This document shows, in pieces, positions 26,681-37,530 of a DNA stretch of 64,000 nucleotides (position 1 is its first letter; each line of letters begins with the position of its first letter). This stretch comes from Camellia lanceoleosa (taxonomy: Eukaryota > Streptophyta > Magnoliopsida > Ericales > Theaceae): NCBI GenBank assembly GCA_025200525.1, contig CM045759.1, forward strand, positions 3,906,001-3,970,000. The letters run 5' to 3'. The translations under genes and the position numbers were made by a program. The notes beneath the pieces were generated by a model. The model worked only from the letters and a program-made list of their open reading frames with translations. It did not search any database and had not been told where the DNA came from.

Positions 26681-27850
26681 CGGACCCATTTCCATGCACA
26701 TTGTTTCGTACTCTGTTATCAGAGGCTTTACACTTGGGCCTGACAAACAATCAACTATTATTATCCTTGCCTCACCTGATTTCATTGCACTAGCTAGGTT
26801 TGCCAAGGCATCAAGATGATCATGGTCATCCCGCTTAACCAATCAGAGTCGGTAATCCTAGAACAATGTGAGCAGCCTGACAACCTCTTTGACATAGGCT
26901 ATCATCCTTTCATCTCGGGCTGCGTACTCGCCCGTTGCTTGATTCACAATAAGTTGGGAGTCACAGAAGATTACTACCTCATCAGCTTCCATGGCTAATT
27001 GCAATTCCCACAATCACTTTATACTTTGCTTCGTTGATTGGGGCCTTGAACACCAAACAAATAGATTACTCAACCATTCACTAGTCTGGCAATATCAACA
27101 CCACTCCTGCCCCCGCTCCCTGACCGTTTGAACTTCCATCAACAAATAGGCATGAGTCACCGATGTAGATGTCGCAGGTTTTGGTTTCTTCCTTCTTCGC
27201 TTTTCGATTGGGTTCCTTTGGCCCAATTGGGTCTCTTCCTATTCTCCTAAACATCCTAAGCCGCTGCTCAACAGAGCCCGCCTTGGGATTGCGCCAAGAG
27301 TGAACTCGGCCACAAAGTTGGCTAGCACTTGGCCCTTGATTGTTGTTCTAGGCCTGAACTCTAAGTCGTATTGGCCCAGCACCACTGCCCATCTGGCTAT
27401 TCTACTTGTCAGATCTCCATACTGCAATGAAACAGGGACTTCAAGGGATGCTCAGTCAGCACCACAATCTTGTAGGCTTAGAAGTAGTGATTTAGCTTTT
27501 TAGAAGCCATCACTAGGACTAGTGTCAACTTTTCCTGGGGAAAGTACTTGGTTTCTGCACTTGCTAGGGTTTTACTCACATAGTATACTGCCTTTTGCTC
27601 TCCCTCCTCTTCTCAAATTATAACCGTACTTACTTCGTGGTCTGAAATTGCCAAGTATAAGAACAATTCTTCTCTAGGTATTAGATTTGATAGAACTGGA
27701 GCCGTTATCAGGTACCTTTTCAAGTCGGCTAAGGCGACTTCGTACTCTTCTGTCCACAAGAAATCTGTGGCATTCTTTAACAATTGAAAAAACGACTTGC
27801 ATTTATCAAAACTTCGGCTGATAAATCTATTCAAGGCTACTGCCTTGCTG
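26681..27850 (-). pseudogene. Tat-element RNase H plus second RNase H (aRNH), degenerate
   Basis: Reading right to left: RT connection with RFISRSFDKCKSFFQLL and LFLYLAISDHEVS (27613-27834). The first RNase H end follows, RIARWAVVLGQYDLEFRPRT then KGQVLANFVAEFT (27239-27427). A second RNase H block then appears with FVDGSSNGQGAGAGVVL, APINEAKY and CDSQLIVNQATGEY near 26870-27170. The dual RNase H is characteristic of the Tat lineage. Several stops and frameshifts interrupt it. Confidence 0.85.
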
Positions 27851-28433
27851 GCAAAATCTGGACCTGCTTGGCTGATGTCGGGCTTTTAAAATCTAAGATA
27901 GCCTTGATCTAATTTGGGTTTGCTTCTATGTCCCTCCTGGTGACCAAGTATTCCAGGAATTTACCGGACCCGACTCCAAATGCACATTTTGAAGCGTTGA
28001 GCCGGAGCAGATATTTTCTTAGGATATCTAAGACTACCTTCAAGTCGGTTAGATGGTTCCTAGGTCCTTTGGTTTTCACGACCATGTCATCAATGTAGAC
28101 CTCATGCCTTCCTAATAGATGCTTAAACATCTTGGTCACTAACAATGGTAGGTTGCTCTTGCATTTTTAACCCAAAGACATCACTCAGAATAATAAAGTC
28201 CTTTTGGGGTGATAAATGTTGTATTCTCTTCATCCGGACATACATTGCTATCTCGTGGTAGCCTCAGATGGCCCAAGAAACTCATCCTCCCATGCCCTGA
28301 AGTGGCATCTGCTAACTGATCAATTTTGGGCAGTGAAAAACTGTTCTTGGGGCAAGCCTTATTCAGGCTGGTGAAGTACATGCAGACCCTTTACTTGATG
28401 TTCTTCTTTTTCACAACTACTATGTTCGATAGC
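27851..28433 (-). pseudogene. Tat-element reverse transcriptase, C-terminal part
   Basis: The frame at 28181-28381 carries LNKACPKNSFSLPKIDQLAD, the standard gypsy RT block. The catalytic motif [11 protein letters not shown] is at 27909-28145. The sequence between them is damaged. The N-terminal RT part lies at 31711-32262, separated by a 3.27-kb insertion. Confidence 0.9.
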
Positions 28434-31400
28434 TGTAGCTCGACTTTTCGTGCCCCTTTTCGGAAGATGATAAGCCCTACAGTATCGGATTCCCGCGGTT
28501 CTGAATCTGATCTCACAAGTGCAATGTGAAATAGATAAATACCAAAGAGTCCCAATCTGGCAAATCTTTTTGAAAAATCGATTTTGATTCAAATTGCCAA
28601 AAATGGATTGTTTTGCCAAATACAAAGTCGACACCTAAATATTTTTGAAAAATTTAGGAAACCCATGACTCGTGCCAAAGGCCACATGTCCGTCATCGCC
28701 AAGATTGTCTCGGCTCGAGAACTTAGGTACGAGAGGGAAAGGTCATGAATTGAGCACCCCCCTCATCCAATCAAAGATCGGCATCTACTAATCATGATAT
28801 GAATCTTATGTACATTATATACTCTTGTTTCAATTTATTAGGCTTACATTACTATGTGATACGTACACACACAAGTATAGACTAACTTTGTAAGAATTGG
28901 AACATTTGATTCATGTTTGTTTTTTGAAAATTATTTTGAATATGTACAACTTGAAAAAGTGATCGTGATATAAACATTAATCAAATTATTCCAATTCAAG
29001 TAATTAGCCTTCATCCACAGGCATCCAGATAGTTATAACATTTAAGCAAGTAGTCTCATGGCAAGCCTGCTAGACATGGCAACATCAATATGCGATATGC
29101 TAAAACCAGTAAAGCCTTACTTAGTACTCCAAGTCAAAAAAGAAACTAGTTAGAAAAATGCACGATTCCTAACTATGCGATATGACTAATGCAACACATG
29201 CGATATGCAATTTACTAGGATCTACTAATATGGCAAATGAAGTAATTTAATAGCATGCGGTCGCACGTATTCAAATAATGTTTAACTAACAATGCAAGTT
29301 AGAATGATGCGCCGAGCCTCAGTGCATGCAATACAAGTAGATGCAAATCATGAAATATGTTAAACAAAACATGATATCCTAAACTAACCATCATAAGTTA
29401 GTAAATAAAAGGGAGAAAACATGGAGTTGAAAGACATACACATTATTACAACATTGTGCCCTCATATAAGAAGGCACAAAGGAACTAACTAATTAGCTAA
29501 CTAATTAAAGCTAAGCTAATTATTACAAAAGAAATTAAATTAGCTAAACTACTTAACTAATTATTATAACAACAAATTAATTAACTAATCTAACTAATTA
29601 AAATAATTACAACACGAGACAAATTAGCCATTCTAACTAATTACTTACAAAATCACTATTTTAAGCACAATGCTAATATTGTTACAACACGGATCCCAAG
29701 GCTCGATGGAAGGCTCATGCATGAATGCGGTTTCCACCAAAAAAAGTCACCGTTTCTATTGCTGAATGCTTTTGTTGCATAGTATAACACATGCACTGAT
29801 TTCCAACTCCAGACCAACTCTGTTCTGCTTCAGGAGAACACTATTTGATTTTGCACTGGTGGCCGGCAGAGGGCTTGCCAGCCACTGATGCCAGAACTTC
29901 TTTACTGCAACAGAGAGCAAATAGAGCAGAGGCAGTGTATTCTCAAGGGTTTGTTTGCACAGTTTACCTCTCTTTATCATCAAACAGCTCAAAGAAATAG
30001 TAAACTTGGTTCACAAACTATCAATCTATACAATTTCATTGCATGATGGTCCATAAACCAAAGCGTGCAAGTTCAATAAATGCAATAAAACAAGACTTTC
30101 AAAACCACCTCCTTATCATGAAAGATCAAGGGAAGTAGTTGACAATGAATCTTGAACCATTTTCATCACTAATGAGTATGAAATGACTCAAGACTCAAGG
30201 GTTCAATTAACGTCCGATTGAACTCAAACAAGTTATTATCTTGCATCATTTCTAACCTCAATTTTATTACTCCATTTTAGATTACCATCAATTCTTTAGT
30301 CAGTTGAGTCCAAAAGGTGAAGTTAAGTCCTCTAATGGAAAGAGGGCTCAAACCAAGAGTTGTTTTAGGCATGAAAGAGACATCATACCGTTGGTAATGA
30401 ACTCACAAAGGGATTAAACCATTAAGCATGACATCTCAATCTCATGCTTAAATACACAAGTAGTTTGAAACCACTTTCAACGCAAAACAAAAGTTAAGAA
30501 AGGAGGGAGATTGCAGGGGTGATTAAGAGTGATCATAAGTATGGAAAGCCATAAATAAATGCAATCAACTCAAACAAGATGATGTCTAAGGCCTAAAACA
30601 CCAAACTCATTAGGACAATTACATTACAAACATGCAAAGCAAAGCTTAAATGCAACAAACACTTAAAGATAGTCCTAAAAAATCTAAAGTTCTAAAACAT
30701 GCTGGAATTAAGACAAAAATAGCTAGATTAATAAGCTAAAACATGGATCATACTAGGCTAGTAAGCAAAACACAAGGAGGGGAGACTAACCCCTTCAATT
30801 TTATACTTCAAACCATGATTTTAGTCACTAAAATAACTCTAAAAATCAGTGTTTAAAAGCTCAAAAAAAGATAGTGCAAAAGTAGGAAACACAAGGGTAA
30901 AGGCTTTGAGAGCAAGGTGTAAAGAAGGGTGAACCAACCCTTAACCTTTATTGGCCTTAAAACCCAAGTTTCAGCCAAAAAATACAGAGTTTTTATAGCC
31001 CAAAAATAGTTGGAAAACAGTAAGGGAAAGAGTAGATACAATAAGTAAAGAGGCAAAGCCTTATATCTTTGAAGAGGAGATCACTTCCAAGTAATAAACC
31101 AATGCAAACACACCATCAAGAGCTCAAGCAAGACTCAAAGATACCTCAGCTCAAAGATGAAGAGGTTTGGTTAAGAGTACATAAGCAAAGGTGAAGGATA
31201 TGTAAGCAAGGGTTGAGAAATTTGTAAGAGAGAGAGAGAATTGTAGAGAGGAAAAATTTTGCTCCAAAATTTTTCTAACCTTCAAAAATGAGAGGGAGGT
31301 CATCTATATATAGAAAACATGAATTTCCCTCATAAATATCCAACCATACACGCAGGAACAGATGTAAGCATTTGTGCAAATAGTTGGCACAATTGTCACA

Positions 31401-31705
31401 AAATATCTGCAAAAGACATTGGTGGCCGGCAGACCATCACTAGTGGTCGACAAGCCACATCATTGGCCGACAACCAGAAGTGATGGCCGGTAGCCCAAAG
31501 CAATGGCCGGCAAGCCACCAGGGGTTGCAGGCTTGAAGATCACTGGGTTTGAGTCCAAAACGAAGGTAACAGGGGTGTAGGGTTTGAAAGACTCAAAGCT
31601 GTGGCATTCCACTGAAGACTTCGAGCACTTGACAAGCATATAAAATCATCATTGGGTGTTTATGATGTCCAAGTCGCAAAGATCATCAAAAATGGGGTGT
31701 CTACA
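28434..31705. mobile_element. Non-coding LTR-type insertion (probable solo LTR) in the Tat RT
   Basis: It begins TGTAGCTCGAC and ends GGTGTCTACA, with a perfect 5-bp target duplication ATAGC (28429-28433 and 31706-31710) inside the RT codons. Removing it rejoins the RT sequence in register. The 3272 bp contain no convincing protein frame and no internal repeat of either end, so a large solo LTR is the simplest reading; a non-autonomous LARD-like element is the alternative. It includes a CTAACTAATTA-rich stretch (about 29478-29650) and several copies of a TGGCCGGCA motif near 29862 and 31423-31515. Confidence 0.8.
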
Positions 31706-31710
31706 ATAGC

Positions 31711-32262
31711 TATGTTTGGTAGTTCATCTCCCGAATGGGCTTGGTTTCCAACAACTTGTCCACTTCCTCCTCAACTACTTCCATATATACTAATGTCGCT
31801 TCACTCACGGATGATGTGTTTTGCCGACCTGTCTACATTGAGCCTATGGCAAGTGACCTTGGGGTCGATGCCTGACATCTCATAGAGCGTCCAAGCAAAC
31901 ACTTCTATGTTTGCTTGCAAGAAAGTCTCTAATTCTCTTTCCTTCTCCTCGGCCAAGCCTGAGCCGAAGAGGAAGAAGCGCTCTCCATTATCTTCTTGGA
32001 CCAAAATCTTCTTCAAAGCTTCCTTACTCTTGTCGGCTTGTTCCTTGCCGACATCATCTAGGACCTCTATGTCCTCATCTTCAAGTTCTACTGTCTCTGC
32101 TTCTCGCACATTGTAGGTGGACTTCATTGCTACCATGGTGCAATTTTTTGCCTGCACTTGATCCCCTCTAACTTTCTTAATCCTATGTTCGGTTGGGAAT
32201 TGCAACAGTTGGTGCAGCATTGAAGGAACAACCCTTATTGCGTACAACCACGGTCTTTCCAA
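31711..32262 (-). pseudogene. Tat-element reverse transcriptase, N-terminal part
   Basis: The frame contains LETFLQANIEVFAWTLYEMS, then GIDPKVTCHRLNVD and VDKLLETKPIREM, the usual start of a Tat RT. It is broken by a stop after HIIRE. It continues across the 28434-31705 insertion into the next RT block (SNIVVVKKKN). Confidence 0.88.
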
Positions 32263-32909
32263 AATAACTTTATGAGGGGAGAGAGTGTCAATTCATCAGA
32301 ACTCAGATTTATTTTTTGGTGCCTCGCACCTCTAAATTGGTGGCTCCTAGAGGCCATGCCGGTATTGTATTGAATCTAACCATCGGTCATTGGATTGTCC
32401 TGCATCATCTGGTGAAGGCCAAGCTCTTTGTAACATCTAACATACATGATGTCACAAGAATTGCATTGATCAACTAGTATGCGCCTCACCCGCACTCTCC
32501 AATCTTCAATGTTATTACTGTGGCATCGCTGTGTGGATGCTAGTGCAATATTGAGGAACAACCCTTATTGCGGCAACCACGGCCTACCCAAAATAACATT
32601 GTAAGGAGGGGTATCAATTCAGAACTCCATGTTTACCTTCTTGGTTCCTGCCTACAACTCTAAATTCGTGGTTCCTAGAGACCATGTTGGCGTTCCGTTG
32701 AATCTAACCATCGGGCTGTTGGATTGTTCCAAATTATTTGGGTAAAGGCCAAGCTCCTTGTAACATCTAATATACATGATGTCACAAGAACTGCCTTGAT
32801 CAACCAGTATGCATCTCACCTGGCACTCTCTAATCTTCAGTGTTATTACCAGGCCATCGTTGTGTAGATGCTGTACCATATTTAGGTCTAACTCAATAAA
32901 AGAAACCAT
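32218..32909 (-). pseudogene. Tat-element aspartic protease region, tandemly duplicated
   Basis: Two copies of the same protease segment lie head to tail, about 32218-32553 and 32554-32886. Both encode the retroviral-type motif in altered form (ILVDQGSSCDIMY in the right copy and ILVDQCNSCDIMY in the left), followed by RCYKELGL. The copies differ by many substitutions, so the duplication is old. Tat elements normally carry one protease here. Confidence 0.85.
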
Positions 32910-33179
32910 TGGTCCCTAGTACTCACTTGTCTTAGGCTTCTTCTGCTAAACCTGATACACGTGCTGTAGGTGCCTCACTCTTTGAGTCTCCCTACGTACA
33001 TCATTTTCATTGACCTTCGAATGAATCACATTGATCACCCAAGGTCCATCTGCTTGTCAAGCGGGCGGTGGTGGAGGAGGTCGCTAGTGCTTGGGAAAGC
33101 CTTGCATGCTCTTCCCTTGTCTCCGCCTCATCTATTAGGTCTCTTAAGTGACCCCGTGCCGTCGATCCTCTAAGTGCGT

Positions 33180-34680
33180 CTTTAGAGCCCTATAACCTTA
33201 AGTCAAGTGCCCGTCCTCATTATAGTAAGCACAATGCTTCCCAAGGCTCCTTCCCATAAACTCGCAAGGGATCTTCTCCAGTGCTCTGTAATACGACTGA
33301 TTCTTGATCCTTTCAAAAACTTTGTAGATCGATCCTCGAACAACAGCAGGATCACTGCGTGCAAATTTCAACCCCATTTCTTGCCTATTTAACCAGACTA
33401 CCTCTACCTCGCCGCATGAAGTCGTTTTTCTTCTCTTACTTTGATGTCTTTGTTCCTTATGCTTCCTTTTCTGCCTTGGCATATTTCTCGATTCGTGCCA
33501 TGAGCTCCTCTATACTTTTTGGTAGAGTTTTTGCTAGCGATTTCCGAAGAGGGCATTCGTCATCTAGGCTGTTCTTAAAAGACACGGCCGCTAGCTCCTG
33601 GTTGCAAGTAGGAATTCGGTTGAACATCTCATAATACCTCTTGGTGGAAGCCCTAAGGCTTTCACTTTCGCTAATATTCAAAGCCAAGTGAGTCTACCCT
33701 TAGTGGTCAGAATTTGTTTGTAACAAACCTGGCTAAAAACATCTCAGCCAGACCTTCTTAACTCTTCATAGTTCCTTTCGGTAACTTATGAAACCAATCA
33801 GATACTATCTCCTCAAAGGATGAGGGGAATACCTTGCACAACAACTGCTTATTCCTACTCTACAGAGCCATTGAATTCAAATATAAACCAACATGAAAGT
33901 TCGGATCGGACTTACCATCAGATATTTAGAACCTCGCAAGTGGAACCTCTTTGGGGCCTCAAATGCATCAACTCCACCGAGAACGGCGCCCTCGGCTTGA
34001 GAGATGTGATATCGGCGTTGTGTCGCTTCTCGAGGTAGTCTCTCAAGTCCTCGCCTCGAGGTAGTCTCAAGTCCTCTTTGTTCGCCAAGAGCTTGGCTAT
34101 CGACAGATTTCAAATTTTTGGCGCCATCTTGCCGTCATTGTGCATTCTCTTAGACTTCTCTTCGTTCACTGTATCAAAGTAAAGGCTCTTTCCCTAGATA
34201 TGCTAAGGTTCTTTGACATAGGTCCCCTTGGTTCGGGGTGTCTTCTGCGACTCGCTTCTCACTAACTTTGCTCACCTGATATGCCAATGTGAGACTCCTT
34301 TTCCTTACCATGCTACGGGACTACTGGGATTGTTTTTGCCCTCGTTTCTGGGCATCATTCTTGGCAGCTGATACCGGCGTGTCTCGAACAGAATGGTGGT
34401 TGCATTACGTTGTTTTGCATCATGAAGTTGACAACCGATTGTAGGTCTGCCAACTTGTTTGCCATCCCTTTTATCTCACCGTCTCTCCTCAAGCATCTAT
34501 CCTTCCATATCTGAGGTTTTCATTGTAATACTCATCTTGTCCAAATTTCTTTGGGCGCTACCTTTTCGACATTGTTCTCCCCAGGATTCGGATTCTGTGC
34601 TCTTTCATTGCGGTTTTCTTCCTCGACGTCGGGATCTGCATGCTCACCACTCTCACTGTCTGTCTGTTGTTGGCCATTTA
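33180..34680 (-). pseudogene. Tat-element gag, degenerate
   Basis: Recognisable pieces are ESLRASTKRYYEMFNRI with LAAVSFKNSL (33457-33687), a KIPCEFMGRSLGKHCAYY segment ending NEDGHLT near 33200-33290, which matches the H/C-rich end of Tat gag, and an acidic N-terminal stretch near 34560-34680. Frames are broken in several places. A short local duplication of CTCGAGGTAGTCTC occurs near 34029-34075. Confidence 0.8.
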
Positions 34681-34693
34681 TTCTCCTTAAGTT

Positions 34694-34712
34694 TTCACAA
34701 ACGGCACCAAAC
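34694..34712 (-). other. Primer-binding site of the Tat-lineage element
   Basis: On the minus strand, immediately inside the 5' LTR, the sequence reads TTTGGTGCCGTTTGTG. This resembles the TGGYGCCGTYTGTGGGAA-type sequence that follows many plant gypsy LTRs. The match is degenerate at its 3' part. Confidence 0.65.
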
Positions 34713-35250
34713 TGTGAATGTTGATTTCCGACCACACAACCAAATGGGGAATTCAGCTGGAGAGCGCCGTCATAATAGATTAAGCTCAACAACCTGCACA
34801 AGAAGGTGATAATCAAGTGATTCCTCCATCCGAGGCACTGATGATCAAGTCAAGAATCTCTTAAAGATATCAAACAAGTACTTAAACTCACAATTTACCA
34901 CTCACAGTATGTTACACATACCTGAGACCCACGTGAATGCCCTGCTTTTATAGCCAATGCTGACCTGATCCCTTTAGAAGCCTAGCTTCAATGGACTCAG
35001 GTTCAATGCTTATCCAGGTCCTTCAGCTAGATAGAGATAAACTCTTCTTGAGACTTATTTTTATCTAGACTGAGATCCCCCAATGTTCTAGGACTCTTGC
35101 CCTTTATCTGCTTATCTCAGATTCAGATCCTCAGAGATAACCTCACTTAATCGAGATCATCTTGGCAACGTGATCAAAGCCACGCGGCACCTCAACCGAT
35201 ATTTCGATCATCTTAGCCACGCGTCATTATTCACAAAATACTTCCCCATA
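34713..35250 (-). repeat. 5' LTR of the Tat-lineage element
   Basis: 538 bp, counterpart of 9137-9683, bounded on the outside by AATTC (35251-35255). The outer terminal bases have mutated (TATG instead of TGTG on the minus strand). Confidence 0.9.
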
Positions 35251-35255
35251 AATTC

Positions 35256-36795
35256 TATCTCAGATACCACTTTTACTATTACCTTGTATATTTTTATTAC
35301 CAAAGATGCCCTCAACTAGGTTATCTTTTGGGAAAAAACTTAAATCCCTCAATACACAAGCCGCTACTACTATCAACACTAGCCATTGGTGAACCCCCTC
35401 CATCTTTCTAACACCGTCGCTTTGCTACCTTACTAGTTTGATGACTTCTTTCACCACCTTGTAACCACCATTATTATAGCAACTATCCTTAATGACCCAC
35501 TACTTCGCAACCACTACCATTGCGCTTTCAACCCCAATGAACTACCACCATCGTGCCTTTTATCACCTAGAAATTACCACCATCGCAACTCACCTTTAGT
35601 CGGTGACCTACCACACGCAGAGTGTAGACAAATATGTATTTGAAAAGAGACAGAGAAAGATATTTTTGTTTGAAGAGAGAGAAAAATGGATGATGGTGGC
35701 GTCGAGAGGGGACAACGAGATAAAGAACGGTAGATGCGCTAAAGGCTTCGGATTGTTTGAGAGTTAAATTACAAACTGAATGATGGATTCGTGGATTAGC
35801 GGATTGATAAATTGCGGTTGGGCGATATTTGGCGGATTGAAGAATATTCTAACTAATTATCATACAGTCGCATAATATATAACACTAATTTGTATAATAT
35901 TTTATATATATATATACATGTAATACAAAGTAGTTTTACATAATATGTTTCATATATATATAACTACTAATTTGTAATATATTTCATATTTTAAATATCT
36001 CTCACACTCATTTTTACATTTAATATTTCATTAAAGGTTAAAAATATATATGTATTAATTATAGCTGAGCGAAAGCTTTAGAAGCGGATTATAAATTTTA
36101 AAGTTTAAATCACTAATCTGTTAGAGTGGTGCAAATTGATGTGATTTTAGCGAATTGACGGTATTTTGCACAAAATCTAGCAATGGTAGGGGTTGCAGCG
36201 ATTGTATGTTGTTATGGTGGGAGGCTGGGATGATGGTGGGGTAATGGTGGTAAGGGCTACAATGGTAATGGGGCAACGATGGTGAGGGGTGATAATCAGA
36301 AGGGCTACAGATAAAGATTAGTAGAGAAGATGAGAGTAATTTCATATCATTTGAAAACTGGTGGTATGTATAAAAATAATATATATATATATATATATTT
36401 TAATTTATATATGATGTGAACTAAGTAAGTGTGTACTAAAATGAGTAATGGAGTGTAAATAATTTTTTTTAAAATAAAATTGCAGAAACAACAATAAATT
36501 AAGAATAAAAGTAAAATTTTATTGACAGATTTACACAATTTAAAACATCACTAATGTTTTAGGTCTCGACAGTTCAAGTGTGAATTTGTGGTCACCAGAC
36601 GACCGGTTGGACGATCACTCAAACGACTGGATGAAATACTTGTTTATCGCGATTGTCACATCATCAATTACAGCTGTCAGTTTTTTTACCGAATAATCGA
36701 CTGAATAACTGACCGAACAATCAGCTGAACGACCAATTAAACAAAGAAAAATGTTTTGCACCTCGAAAAACTTTCCCCCGAATCCCCCGAATCAT
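35256..36795. other. Intergenic region between retroelement and FIP1 homologue
   Basis: AT-rich DNA with CCACCAT-rich strings near 35400-35620 and GGTGGT/ATGGTGG-rich strings near 36180-36300 in the opposite sense, and TA-rich runs near 35905 and 36380. No supported gene. The 74-codon minus-strand frame at 36121-36345 is low-complexity and not credible. Confidence 0.5.
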
Positions 36796-36813
36796 TGAAA
36801 CGACGTCGTTTCA
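36796..36813. promoter_or_regulatory. Perfect 18-bp palindrome with ACGACGTCGT core
   Basis: TGAAACGACGTCGTTTCA is its own reverse complement. It contains ACGT within a GACGTC core, the type of site bound by plant bZIP factors. It lies about 735 bases upstream of the FIP1-homologue start codon. A regulatory role is inferred only. Confidence 0.45.
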
Positions 36814-36837
36814 GTGATTTTGAATTTTTTTTTTTCC

Positions 36838-37140
36838 GCCATTGTTGACGCAGAGGGAGAAGAGGGAGAAGAGGGAGAGGGAGAGAGAGAGAAAGAGAGG
36901 GAGAGGGAGATCACCGATCGCCGATCGCGTGGCCGATCGCCGATCGCGTCGCCTCCGCCTCCGATCGCCATGCTCTGCCGCGCCTCCGCCTTCTCCTCCT
37001 CCTCCGCGCCTCCTCCTCCGTCACCTTCTCCCCATTTTAGGCCCTCCAGCCCTCTCCCCCTCCTCCCTCCCTCTTCCTTCGCTCTTCGTCCGTTCTCGCT
37101 AAAAAAAAAAAATTACAACCACAAACGACGCTTCATGATT
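36838..37140. other. GC-rich stretch with purine tract and CGATCG repeats
   Basis: A GGGAGA/GAGAGA purine tract (about 36850-36910) is followed by short repeats of CCGATCGCCGATCGCG and then a CT-rich block, ending in a poly-A run. The open frames here (for example 36814-37143) encode only Glu/Arg and Ser/Pro runs and are probably fortuitous. It may be promoter or leader DNA of the FIP1 homologue, or a captured repeat. Confidence 0.4.
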
Positions 37141-37262
37141 TAAGAGGATTCGAGACGACGGATTCGAGTTCGAATCACACCTCATTCAAAACAAATTCAG
37201 GCCTCAATAATCAATTGCCTATACCACGACTCTTAAAACATACACCCTCTCTCTCTCACACA

Positions 37263-37373
37263 ATGGCAACGCGACAGAAGACGTCAGCTGGGCTGGAGCC
37301 GGTTTGGAGCCACAAGACCAGCCCATCCATCACGGCTCGCGTTTCAGTACCAGAGAAGAGACTCTTCCACTGA
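37263..37373 (+). other. Candidate upstream ORF (36 codons) before the FIP1 homologue
   Basis: An ATG at 37263 opens a 36-codon frame ending TGA at 37371-37373, 157 bases before the main ATG. If the transcript starts upstream of it, this could reduce main-ORF translation. Transcript start is not known, so the uORF is conditional. Confidence 0.35.
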
Positions 37374-37530
37374 CTCCACCCCCACTACCACCACTACCAC
37401 CACCACCGTTTCAGCGAAACTACAAAACACCAATTCCAAATTTCCAAATCCGAAAGCACTCAATCGAATCATCACTCAAAAACTGTAATCAATTCGGAGA
37501 ATTCGAAACCCTAGAAAGAAGAAGAAGAAG

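Larger units (their letters stand above)
9137..35250 (-). mobile_element. Ty3/gypsy retrotransposon, Tat lineage, with two later insertions
   Basis: LTRs at 9137-9683 and 34713-35250 are similar end to end and begin/end TG..CA-like. A perfect 5-bp target duplication AATTC flanks the whole unit (9132-9136 and 35251-35255). Polarity is minus: primer-binding site beside the right LTR, polypurine tract beside the left LTR, and gag, protease, RT, RNase H and integrase running right to left. A second RNase H-like block after the first (FVDGSSNGQGAGAG) and a plus-strand antisense gene downstream of integrase are marks of the Tat lineage (Grande/Retand/Ogre group). Subtracting the two insertions (11765-23288 and 28434-31705) leaves about 11.3 kb. 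All reading frames carry stops or shifts, so it is inactive. LTR divergence is clearly greater than in the inner chromovirus, so it is the older insertion. Confidence 0.92.

Noticed and set aside
36814..37143. 109-codon frame with Glu/Arg then Ser/Pro runs
   Set aside because: Encoded by a GA microsatellite and CT-rich DNA; low complexity and no family resemblance.
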